Assembly: GCF_964199755.1 (NCBI RefSeq)
Contig: NC_133910.1
Location: forward strand, 11,850,711-11,914,710
Origin: Larus michahellis
Taxonomy: Eukaryota; Chordata; Aves; Charadriiformes; Laridae
Direction: 5' to 3'
Length of the DNA: 64,000 nucleotides
Shown here: positions 13,001-57,600 of the stretch, piece by piece
Layout of the letters: every line of letters begins with the position of its first letter
How positions within the stretch are numbered: the first letter of the stretch is position 1
Notes under the pieces: model-generated
Database searches by the model: none
The model's input: the letters and a program-made list of their open reading frames with translations, nothing else
Told to the model about the DNA's origin: nothing
Made by a program: the position numbers and the translations under genes

Positions 13001-16000
13001 TGACCCTTAGCTGACAACCATCGCGCGCCCTGGTGCATGCGGGCTGATTGCCCTTCCGCAGGTTTTATCCCCTCTGGTTTAACGGCAGAGGCTATTTTTA
13101 CGCCGAAGGCTGGAACGTTTTACAGCTCTTTATCCCAGATTTGTGCGGGGCCGGGGCTCCTCGCCCTGGCTCCCAGCGGGGGCCGGGCAGCACCGCGCTC
13201 ATCACCGCCGTAACGAGCGGGAGCGTGAACATCTGGCAGCCACAGAGCAGCTTCTCTTCGCTCGCGTTATGATAACACAGTAACAACGGCTGGTAATTAA
13301 AAGTCTGACAGTTTTTCCTGTGCAAAGCACTGGTTTATTGAGTTTTTGAAAGGAAGCGTTATGGCTGAAATCTGGGCGCAGAGCCCTGTTCGTTTCCAAC
13401 AGCTTACCCTCCTCTGGCTTTTACTGCGGCAGCGGCTGCGCTCCAAGCACCTGCACTTGAGCGGTGCCTGTGTCGGCAAGCGGGGAGGTACTTTGGGATG
13501 CTCGGCAGAAATTCGGCATCTCCTCCTGCAGAACACCCTGCATTTCCGCAGGCTGGTTTCCTTCCCAGGGATGAGTGGGGTTTGGATCCTAAAATCGGCA
13601 AAGAGCCAGTGGCCAACCCTGCTTCCAGCAAGGAGACAGGCGCTCAGACCTGGCCTGGTATCATCATCGTCATCACCACCATCTCCTCTGTCACCACGGC
13701 TGTAGCAGAGGATCGCAGCCCGGTTTTGGTCCGTTCACTGCAAGTCCCGAATGCCTCTGGCCAGTGCTCCATCAGTGATTTGCGCAGATTCTTCCCACTG
13801 TTTGGGGGCAAATGGTAAGAAAGGAGAAATGTGGAAGTTTGGAAACATCTCTCTGCTCCTGCCTGAGCTCTTCGATGAGCCGTCCAGTGGATGAAGGCTG
13901 CCAGCTCTCGAGCGGTGTTTGCAAGAGGAAATCTTGCTTGAGAGCACAAATATTTGGGAGGGCCCGACCTAACACCTTTTCTTCATGCAAACTCCTCCTG
14001 GGCTGCAGGACTCACCCCAACCTCATTTCTCAAAGTGAAGCCCAGCTCCCAGAGCCACCCCGTGTCCCCCGGACGCTCCCTCTCACCATGACACTCCAGA
14101 AAGCCAGATCTCTCCTTCCGTACCTCCCCCACATCTGCTTCCAGGTCATCTCACGCTTGTGCTTGCTCATCCCGCCAGTCGTGCAAAGCAAAGCCAAGTG
14201 CACGGTGCCACCGGTGTGTTTTCCCTGGACCTTGCTCCCACGGCTGAGCGCGGCAGCCTGCCCAGCGCCCACGGCCAGCATCACCGGCAAATTCCTACTC
14301 AGCCTCTAATTTAAAATCCCAGCCCAGATATCGAGACTCACCCTTGCGGCTTCACATTGCAGAATTGCAATAAAACTTTAATTGAATGCCTCCTTCAAGA
14401 GGGGACCTCCCCGAGCTAATGTCAGCCCCTCGGAGTGACCCTTCGCAGCCACAGTTTGTCTATTTTATTACGGCACGCCACGGCCAATTTGATGGGAAAA
14501 GGAGACTGCTCAGGCCACAGAGAGGAAACGCTTTAACACTCATTCAAAGTGACAGTGCCCCAGTGCAATATGACTGGTAAATGCTAAATTGCCACAGACG
14601 GCAGATTTATGCTTCCTTTCTCCAGGGTCCCTTGCCTGCGTTGCTGGGGGCTCGCTACGCATGCTCGGGGAAGGACCCACGGTGCTGCTGCAGGTGCCGA
14701 TCTGCCCGCAGACTCCTTTGGCTTTTTGGTAGCCGGGTGCTCAGAAAGCACAAAAACGGGAAAGTGCGTGCAGGAGGGCATGAAAAAAAATGATCCTGAA
14801 AGTGATGAGGTCTCTAAAAGACCAAAAAAGCCAGAGGGAGGGCGAGGAAGAGCTCAGCCCTTCTCCGTGGAGAGGGAGACGATTCGCTGCAAAGCGGCCC
14901 CAAAGCCGGGAGGGTGCTGAGGGCCAGGAGGGGAGCAGCAGCCTGTGGACAAACACAGCGGCTGGAGGTGGCCCTGGGCCCCTCTCTGGGTGTCAGCCGG
15001 TGGGCTTGGGCTGCTGCTCTCTGTTCCAGCCCAAAACTGTTCCACAGGGTCATTTCTACCCCCTCTTGGAGGACAGCAAAGCCAGGAAGCCACTGGTGGC
15101 CATGGCTGCCCGCGCAGAGGATTCCTTATGTAAGCACTCCTTTGCACTCCTCTTTTCGTGCTTTTTTTGGTTTTATTTGACAGATTTGCTTAAAAAACAG
15201 CGTGGGAATACAAACGACATGTTCAATACAGATCAGCTCATGGCTTTACAACATCCCAAAGAACATAAGTACCACATTATCACAAGTCCTCAGCGCGGGC
15301 TGAGAACAAAAGCCCTGTGCAGGTCGCTCTGGCGCGGTGCTGTTTGCCACGGCTCGCCCCGATCCCCCGCTATGGCTCCGCTCGGCACCAAGCCCCTCGG
15401 TGGTAAGTGTCCTCCTGCGATGGCCGTCCAACAAACTCTTAATGGCCATGAATTTATTCAGCCTGGCGGCCCTGGGGGCTGTTTTACAGGAGGAAGAAGC
15501 TGTTTGGGGTTAGTCAAGGCTCCCTGGGCTGGTGCCTCTTCTGCTGCAGACAAGCTGCATCCCCCCTTTACGCTCGTTGGATGCGATGGGAAGATGGCCA
15601 GCCCTTCCAAATGGCTTGGGCCCCCTTTTTAAGAGGTCTTAAGCAAATCACTTAATCCCTCTCCAGGTCAGGAGAGGGACTGTTCCACACCGACTCTGCG
15701 GATTTTGGGAACAACTCAGCCCTGGGCTTGTCAATTGGCCACCCATCTCCCCATTTTTTTGGCCACCTCCGTAAATCAGGTGAAGTCTGTGCGGCTCCAT
15801 GCTTTGTAGGAGAGACCTATTTTTCTTCTGTGTTCCTATCTGGTAGCTGCACTCCTCCAGCTAACAGCTTGTGCAATGCAGTGGATATAATCCATGCCCA
15901 TCTGGCTTTTATTTATTCATGACGGGCCTGATCCTGCAATGTGCTTTTGGGAGGAGCTGAGCTTTACTAATTCCTTTCTCCCCCCTCCGAAAATGGAAGG

Positions 16001-19000
16001 TCTCAACACCTACCGCCATCTGTAGGAACATATCCAGGGTAAATTAATATAGAGGGATGCGCACATTAGTTTTTGCAGTGCTCTAAAAGTGGAGTTATTA
16101 AGAAATCAGCCTGTAATTGCCCTCTTAATGATTCTTACTCTTCTGCACTCATTCGAAGAGAGTCATCTCTATTGTGTCAGGTATAAAAAGAGCAGCTTCA
16201 TTGACATAGTTTATGACTTTATTAAAACCAAGGATTTTATATTAATAACTATCGGCTCCTCAGCTGTATTTCCCTAGTGAAGGAAATGTGTGTATTGGGG
16301 TAGGTCCAAGGCAATTTGTAAACATAGAGTATTAAAAGGCTCAACAATTCTAAAAAGTTTTAATTGGAAACTCAACAAATTGCTTTGCAACATCTTAATG
16401 CTTCAATATGGAGCTCTCAGATAATGAGGAGCTAATTAAGGGGCCAGCATTCATTTTTTTATGATAACTGTCTCCATATGGGCCCTGCATTCAGTGCTAG
16501 CAGAACTAATGAAGGTCAGAGAAGGAACAGCAAAGGAAGAAAGGAAAATTTTTAGCTCTCATGTTGTGATGATGCTAAGCAACAGTCAGTGTTTCTGCCT
16601 GGGTTTTAGGCCAGGTGCTGAGCGAGCTTCATTTAATTCAACGGGACAGTCTGTGAGCGCCATCACAGCTCTGAGCTGCATTTCGCAGCCCACCGCTGCT
16701 CCCCATGGGCTTTCCCACCGGTGGGGGAAGGATGAGCTCCATTTCCCTATGTCAGCCCCAAAAGCCAGGCTCTCCCCTCGCACAGACCCAGTCACACACC
16801 TTGGAGAAGGACAGCAACGTCACGGCGAGGAGGCGCAGGGACCTGCTTTGCCGGTGGTCAGAGCTGGCCAGACACGGAGCCGGGCTGTCGGGAGGCGTGT
16901 TCCCGTTGAACCATACCCAAAAGCCAGGCAAGCATCCTCTGGGGTGGGCAGGAGGGCTCCAGGGAAGGGGGCTGTCTCAGAGCCGAGGATAGAAAAGGAC
17001 CATGGCTTGGTGATCTGCAAGAACGAGAGCAAACCCCATCAGATACCCCGTTCATCCCAAGGCAGGTACGAGCCAGCACTGGTTCAGCTGGCTCAAAGGC
17101 TGAAGGACAGCAATGTCGTGACATGCAAAATTAAATCTGTCCAATTATTTGCTCGGTTATGGAGCTGGGACTCGGCACGGCTGATGGGGCTGGGAGCAGA
17201 ACCTGCGTTCTGCATCAAACCGAAACCCTCGCAAACATCTAGTACAGTGCTTTCCAATTAACCCCTTATAAAATATTAACAACACATAAACACACGTATG
17301 AAAGTATGGTCAGATGTTTCCCCGAAGTAACTCGCTGACTCCCATGACTAAATTTGGATGAGTGAGCCTCGTGCACCAAATAATTAAGTCATAGGCTATA
17401 GAAAGCAATCCTCTGGGACGTACTTGTCTTTGAATGGCTCATCCACTTGAAAAGTAATACATACCATTAAGTATATGACCATATGGCATCCATTTATAGA
17501 ATATTGCACTACAGGCAAATAGGACAAAGGTACGCCCCTTAAAGCACTTTTCTTATCTCATTAACTTTGGGTACACGTTACAGAAAAGCTTCTCTGTCTT
17601 TGTTGTGTTCAAGGACATTTTGTGCTGTTGAGTCTTTCTTGTCTTAAACGAGTTGCACTAGGAAAATTAGAATCTAAATGTAGCTGTGCCCTAAAGCAAA
17701 CAGCATTATTTTGCCTTTCTGTAATTCAATTTATTTTTGCAGATCAATGTTTTGAAGCAAACGTATTCTTTTGTCCTCAAATCCTGCCTAATGACAAAGC
17801 TGACTTTGGGTAATTTGGCACACGGCGGTGCCTCACTTGTGGCAGCGTGCCTGGCCGGGGCGCTGGCAGATTCAGGTGATGCCCTGCCGACGTGCTCCGG
17901 TCTACCTGAAAAATCTCCCCCAGACTGGGCAGACTGGCTGGGACAATCTCCGTGACCACCTGGAGAGGTCTTAGAGAGGAGCCGTCTGGTGCTCGGGGCC
18001 ATGAGCACAGCTCCTTGGCGGGCGGGCGGGCAAACCCAGAACGCAAAGCCCAGCTGCTGGGACAATAATCTGCATGGAAAAGCAACTCAGCTTTTCAGAT
18101 TCAAAACTCCGGCGAGACGTGCGGGAGAATCACGCCGATGCACTCGGGGAGCTGTGCAATGAGCGGGGTCAGTTGGCTGCAAAAGCCCGGCCCCTCCTGG
18201 AGCCACCAGCATCCCCCCCACTTCGATTGCAGCAGTCGCTGGATCCAGCTCTAAACCTTATAAAAACAACGTGTTCCCCTTAAATGAATTTGTACTGAAG
18301 AGATGCATTAATTAAATAGAAATGAATGCAGGTGCCTTACAGCTTGTTGGCTTAACAGATTTCTCTTGTGCGTCGAAGATCAATACTGCTGCCAATTACA
18401 CCCTGGGTGTCTAGCCCCCTTTTTTAGCTTCTTGGAGGGAAACCCACTGCTAAATATCGAAGATCTCCACAAACCTGGCAGTCCAGAGCCTTGGAAATAC
18501 GGTGTGTAGCAGAGAAACGGGTCCTGAGAGAGCTGTCCCCGTTCCGGCTCCGGCCAGCATTTCAGTAAGAGGAGCAGTGCTGACACAGGACAGGATCTCA
18601 AATCCCTGTAACTGGCTCAAGTATCCGCATGTGGAGGATCGTTCATTGCTTGTGGTTTAATCCAGCTCTGGGAAACCACATTACATCTTTTTTTTTTTTT
18701 TTTTTCTTTCCCCTCCTGCTGAAGGGCCCAGCAGGGACCTTCTGCTAAGGCCGAGAGGTTGAAATCCATATGTGCAATTTGCAGCAGTCGCCAATTGCTT
18801 ATATTCAATTTCCTGACCTCGGTGATCCGTGATCCTTCCAAGGGCCCTAATGCATCCATCTGCCGAGCTCAAAGCCTGAACCTCATCAGTGAATAGAGCT
18901 GTTCACATACCACTGGGCTGGAAAACCATCATGCCTGATGGTGCTAAACACGGTCACCTGCTTCTCAGTTTGGAAAGGAGGTGGCAACAGTCAAACGGCA

Positions 19001-19107
19001 CCGGAGCGAGCCCTCTGGGGCTTGCACTGCTACCAGGCAGCCCACTGCCCGTGAGATCCAGCTCAATGGGCTGCTTGGGTGGGCAACGAAGGCAGGACAG
19101 GTCCTGC

Positions 19108-19425
19108 CATAGAATTGTAGGGTCATAGAATGGTTTGTGTTGGAAGGGACCTTAAAAACCATCCAGTGCCACCCCTGCCCTGGGCAGGGACACCTCCCAC
19201 CAGCCCAGGTTGCTCCAAGCCCCGTCCAACCTGGCCTTGAACCCCTCCAGGGATGGGGCAGCCACAGCTTCTCTGGGCACCCTGGGCCAGGGGCTCACCA
19301 CCCTCACAGCAAACAATTTCTTCTTCAGATCTCATCTAAATCTCCTCTCTTTCAGTTTAAAACCGTTCCCCCTTGTCCTATTGCTCCACTCCCTGATAAA
19401 GAGTCCCTCCCTTGGTCACTTGTAG
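19108..19425 (-). mobile_element. CR1 LINE fragment beside the OLFM1 3' end
   Basis: This is a minus-orientation CR1 3' fragment of about 320 bases. It starts at the terminal repeat remnant CATAGAATTG...CATAGAATGG and continues through TTGGAAGGGACCTTAAAA, CCAACCTGGCCTTGAAC and CTCACCACCCTCACAG. It is relatively well preserved compared with the other copies here. It lies just beyond the distal poly(A) signal of OLFM1 and in the same orientation as the gene. Confidence 0.92.
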
Positions 19426-19465
19426 AGAGAAGACAATAAACGAAGCAGGGGAGTCTCCTAATATT

Positions 19466-19471
19466 TTTATT
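19466..19471 (-). terminator. Possible distal poly(A) signal for Z transcripts
   Basis: A second AATAAA on the minus strand, about 265 bases beyond the first and about 40 bases before the boundary of a CR1 copy. It would extend the 3' UTR to roughly 1.1 kb. Nothing in the sequence decides between the two sites. Confidence 0.35.
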
Positions 19472-19715
19472 GTTCCTTAGATAACTGTGGATAGTACAAA
19501 GTTTTCCTCTTAAAAAAAATTAATTACCTTCACACTTCCATAAACAGGGCTTCCCATGGGAATCTGATGCCACAGAATTTCCACAGAAGCAATTTCCAAC
19601 CACCATAATGCTATGTAGATAGTATAACAGTAAGAGAATATTCTTGTAGTTATCAACATGAAATTGGTTATCTGTGTATAAGGGTGAACACTGATCTTTT
19701 TTTTTTTTTTCTTTT

Positions 19716-20555
19716 TAGAAACAAAACCATCATTTATTAATCCAAACTACATCATTGCATTTACAACATTCATTGCATAAACTGGACATACAAAGTTTTG
19801 CCACCTCTGGTAAATAACAGACATACATTATACAATATATTTGCTGAATACATAAGTTCAAACAATATGGGTACAACAACTTGTTCATAATACATACTTA
19901 AACCATCGTGTTTAATAGTTACTAAGACACAGATCCATGAGCTACTTCGGGTCTCAGCACAGTTAATCTAAGTGACAAGAACACAGTAGAGAGACAGTAG
20001 CTGCAATGGAAGGCGAAGAAAACTAACCTGTGATAGGTCTTGTTCAGACAGCGAGAGCTCCTCACGGGTCAGCTTGTTCTGCTTTAGAAATACAAATCAC
20101 ACATCCATCACAGCTGACCGCGATGTCGGGAAAATGTCCATGCAACCCACACACAGAAGAGAGCGAGTCTCCCAAGGATAAACTTTCAACAGTCATTGCC
20201 TTACTTCTTTAGTATGTACTATAGGTCTGCTATCGGAACAGAAACAAAACAAAACCCCAAACTGAAGTGGTTCTTTTAAGTGCAGTTCCAGCTGCAAGTA
20301 CATGGTTATTCGTGAGTCTATAACACAGGGCCAGACTTCTAGAAATGTAGAGGTAATGCTGATCTGTCAGGTTTATGCTGAATAATCCTCCGCGATGTTG
20401 GTCTTAATTTTGGCAGCTGTTTATATATTTACTTATTTAAAGTGTGTTTCCTTGATATTAGTTTTGTTGTCGGTTTTTTTTTTTAAATTAATTTCTCCCT
20501 TTTTTTCCCTTTTTTTTTTTTTTTTTTCCTAAATCAGTTTCTAAACAAGGATGGA
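19716..20555 (-). other. OLFM1: OLFM1 Z-form 3' UTR
   Basis: About 840 bases of AT-rich sequence follow the TAG stop with no further coding potential. The UTR starts with an A-rich stretch (about 20500-20530 on this strand). It ends near an AATAAA at 19738-19733 and a genomic A-tract at 19697-19716. The end point is inferred from that signal. A longer form ending near 19450 is possible, using the AATAAA at 19471-19466. Confidence 0.75.
19733..19738 (-). terminator. Main candidate poly(A) signal for Z transcripts
   Basis: AATAAA on the minus strand, followed by T/G-rich sequence (GGTTTTGTTTCT) and then an A-tract. This is the first canonical signal after the stop codon. The genomic A-tract just beyond could also cause internal priming in oligo-dT libraries, so cDNA ends mapping here need care. 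Confidence 0.65.
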
Positions 20556-54099
<33,544 letters not shown>

Positions 54100-54376
54100 C
54101 TCTCGCACCCAGTTCTAGGCACCTTGCATACAGATCACCTCCCCGGCGAGTCTCCCCGTGCCGATCACCGAGCGCCTCGCTGCCTCCTCAGTCCTTTATT
54201 GTTATTATTATTTTAATTACGAGAAAAGGGGGGGAAAAAAAAAAAAGAAAAAAAAAGAAAAAAGGCAACAAAATGAAATTTAAAAAAAAAAAAAAAATCA
54301 GAACGATTTCCCGGGCGGCTCTCAGCACCCCTAGGAAGCAATGCAAGAAATCTGCTTAGCAGAGCCTTCACTTTGC

Positions 54377-54387
54377 ATATTTATTGG
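54377..54387 (-). promoter_or_regulatory. TATA-like / CCAAT motif upstream of exon B
   Basis: On the minus strand the sequence CCAATAAATATGCAAAG combines a CCAAT pentamer (54387-54383), an ATAAATAT element and an octamer-like ATGCAAAG. It lies about 280 bases before the B start codon. A start near 54350 would put a long T-rich tract in the leader, which is unusual, so this is only a candidate core promoter. Confidence 0.25.
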
Positions 54388-54429
54388 GATCCCAGTTTCT
54401 CTCCTCTGCTCTCCGTGCTGGCTCTCTGG

Positions 54430-54603
54430 CAATTTTTTTTTTTTTTTTTTTTAATGGCTCCCCTGATCGAAAGGCGTTTGCGAGGAGAAATTCAACGGAG
54501 CACGAAATGATTATCTCTGCTATTGCCAAAAGTTTGCCTTGAAAAAGGAGGGGGGGGGGGTGATGGGGAGAGGACAGGGATTAAAAAAAAAAAAAAAAAA
54601 AAA
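54430..54603. repeat. Homopolymer cluster upstream of exon B
   Basis: A T20-type run (about 54433-54452), a G10 run (54551-54560) and an A21-type run (about 54583-54603) lie within 170 bases, with more A-tracts at 54236-54298. Such sequence is hard to assemble and may exclude nucleosomes near promoter B. Confidence 0.75.
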
Positions 54604-54699
54604 GAGGAAAGGAATTGGTAGGGCTGGCTACTAGCAGGGGATGGCTGTGGAACAGGATGTGACATCAACTAAGGCGGGGGAAATTTAACTAAAGACGGG

Positions 54700-57600
54700 G
54701 AAGGGAGAGGGGGAAAGGCAGCCTCGGGAGCGGCGGTGCAGGGGGAGCGGGGCCGGGCCGGGGGATGCTGCGGCGGCGGCACCGGGGGGAGAAGGGGATG
54801 GAGCCGGGGGAGGGTTAACCCCCTCCCTCCCTGCCACCGGCGAGCTCAGGGACCTGCTCAGGTGCCCCCGCTCTCCGGGGGTGCCTGAGGAAAGAGGGGA
54901 TGCAGAGGGATCGCATCCCCCCCCCCCCCAATTACCAACCCCCAAGCACAGGTGCCTCCCCATACCAAGCCCTCCAGGAGGGCTCTGAGCAACGGCCGCT
55001 GTAAGGCTCGGATCCAAGTTAATTTGAGGCAGTAGGAGCACGGTGACAACCCTCTCGCTCTGCAGGGCACCTGCTCCCAGCACCCTGCCAGGGTCCTGCC
55101 GGTGCACCAGAGGTGGGGGGCTGCAGGCAGTGCCCACCCCACGCCACTCCGGCTGCATCCTCCCCAAGGCCACGGGGACTGCTCACCCCTCCTTTCTCTC
55201 TCACACACACGCTCCTTGAATGCTTTCCAAACCACACTTTTCCCAGGACCTCATAAATGCTATTAAGTCTCTTAGTACCTGGCAATGCAGGTGAATAGCA
55301 TCACCCCCCTTTTCCGGAGGTTAGAAATGTAACGCGGATCTTGTTCTCTTAATGATTATTGAATGTTTTAATAGAAATCACTTGCCACAGGCCTGCAATT
55401 AGCAGAGGTCCCACAAGAGGATTTTCCCTCTTGATTGCTCATTGCAAAGGGTTTCCTCTTCTGGAGTCCTCTGCTACTGGTTATTACTGGAGCAGGAGGT
55501 GGGCTGACACAGGGCCTTTTCCAAGTCCCGGGATCAGAGAGCACAGTGTTCAGCAGAAAGCAGGAAATTTGCAGCACGGTGACCCCAGGCTGAGGCTCGG
55601 TGGGGACAATGGGCTGAGAACAAACTGGAAAAAGACTTTTGTGTGTTGCCACCAGCAAATGTCCAAGGGAAAGTTGCCCCAGACCTCCTAAGAGTGGGTT
55701 TCAGCAGCACCCTGTGGCTTCAGGCAGCTCTTCCCTAGGCAGGTAATAAACGCATTAGTTTAAAGAAAGCTCAGAGAAAGGCAGTCCGGAGAGCAGCTGT
55801 GGGAAAGCTGGCGTGTCTGACTATCCTACACACATCTGTCTTTAATATACTTCCCTCAGCACCTCCCTCTAAGGTCGGTGCTTTATAGCCCATAAAAGCC
55901 GAGGACCTTTAAAAAGCATTAAGCTCCCCTTGACTTTATCAAAAGCAGTGCAATAAGGCCAAAAGCATCAGCGGTACGACAGGGTTCGAACGCATCCTCC
56001 CCTGGTGCCGTAGAAGGTTTTATTTTAACAATGGGCATCACCTTCCCCCTGGCAGGGATCGCAGCGGGATACCGGTGAATCGGTTCTCACCAAAAATCAG
56101 GGGAGGGCAGGGGGACTAGGCTGTTACACATGGCTGCATTTCTCTGCAGGGTGCACTGTTAAAAGTGCCTTCAAAACCCACCCGAGCAGCGTCCCATTAA
56201 CCCTGTGACACAAGTCGTTGATGCAGCTCAGGATGCAGCGTGTGAGGGCCCAGGTGCAGCTGGAGCTCACAGGGCTTAAAATAGATTGGAGAGGTGCAGA
56301 AGACTCGCAGTGAGGGCGTCTTTCACACAAAAATCTTCAATGATGAGATCAGCTTCACCTTAAGTTGTTGGGACCACGGAGGGTGACTTCAATTTGGGTG
56401 TCTTGGACCTCAGAAGAGAAAAAATCCCTTTGTTTTCCACAGGGGTACCAGATAAGGCTCTGAAACAGCACCTTTTCCGAGGCAGCAACGGCATGTCCCC
56501 AAAGGGGAATCTCTTTTCTCCCCCTCCTTTGCTTTTATACTCATCTGGCTTCATTGACCTTCATGGTAATAGTCACGGCTTGCACCTGGGTAAATGACAG
56601 AAGCATCAGCTCTGCCATTTGTTTTAATTTATTCCTCTTCTGAAGTCTGTCTTAATTAATATCAAGAACCTTGTTATTGAACCTGAGCTCCAGGCTCCAG
56701 AGTGTGAGTCCCTGGACGGTCCTCCCTCCAGGAAAGAGCCCTGTCCCACGGAGCTCCGCTCCCAGGATGTAAATCACAGAAACCGAAAGAAATAAAAAGA
56801 AAAAATTGGCTGGTGTGACACAGCAGAGAAGCTGGGGAACACAACCCAGAGCTTTTGATTCCTGCAGTGTCTTACCCACGCTTTGAAAAATACCTCCAGA
56901 ACTTTGGAAAGGGTTCAAGGTCTGGAGAACGTGCCCATGGAGCGAGACTAAAGATGCTCCAGCTCTTTCCCCAGCAAAAGGGAGGCTGCCTGGGGGAAGG
57001 CTTCTGTACGTGAAGGCTCTTTTATCTGATAAAGTCAAAGCAAGAGTTTGGAGTAGAAGTAGGACTTGGTTTTTTTTCCTCAGGGGAGGATAATCAGACT
57101 GTGAAATAACTCAGCCGAAGGCATGGTGCCCTCTCCATTGCTTGACATAGTTAAATCAGAGCCAAGAGCCTTTCTGAGAGATGCATCCCGGCTCCTCCAG
57201 AAATTACAGGCAAGACGCCTTCAATGAAACCCCGCTGTGTGATGCGGGAGAGGAGATCAAAACACTTCTGGTTTCACTTCTTGCTTTATAAGATGCAATT
57301 TAGGCTAGCACCCTGCTCTCTAGACCGCGCTGCCCTCCACAGCAGCCCACTGCCGGGATGCAAACTTGATGCTGGGATGCATCCTGGTAGAAAAGCACCG
57401 TATGGGCAGGGGACAGCAGGGGACAGCAGGGGACGGCAGGGGACGGCAGGGGATGGCAGGGGATGGCAGTGGACAGCAGGCAGCCCCTTCATCTGCACCG
57501 GGAACCAAAGGGATCTGCAGAGCCACAGCACGGGCAGCTGGGAGGGCTGAGCTGGCGCTGCCGTGTGCTGGGGGGGACAGGCGTGTGTTCCCTCTTTAGG

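Larger units (their letters stand above)
1..19107. other. Non-coding flank downstream of OLFM1
   Basis: No gene is recognised on either strand in these 19.1 kb. Open frames are short, scattered on both strands, and not flanked by convincing splice sites or similar to any family I know. It holds two CR1 fragments (1369-1652 and 2741-2911), a C17 homopolymer at 10003-10019 and AT-rich, CpG-poor stretches such as 16020-16480 and 17240-17600. It could contain exons of a long non-coding RNA that cannot be recognised from sequence. Confidence 0.7.

Noticed and set aside
14790..15632. 280-aa plus-strand frame
   Set aside because: No recognisable domain, no splice support, mixed composition typical of chance frames in GC-rich DNA.
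16461..17261. 266-aa plus-strand frame
   Set aside because: Chance frame; no family resemblance, and it overlaps AT-rich DNA that looks regulatory rather than coding.
57409..57480. Regular repeats resembling a CRISPR-like array
   Set aside because: Units are 10 bases with no spacers in a vertebrate genome; it is a simple tandem repeat.
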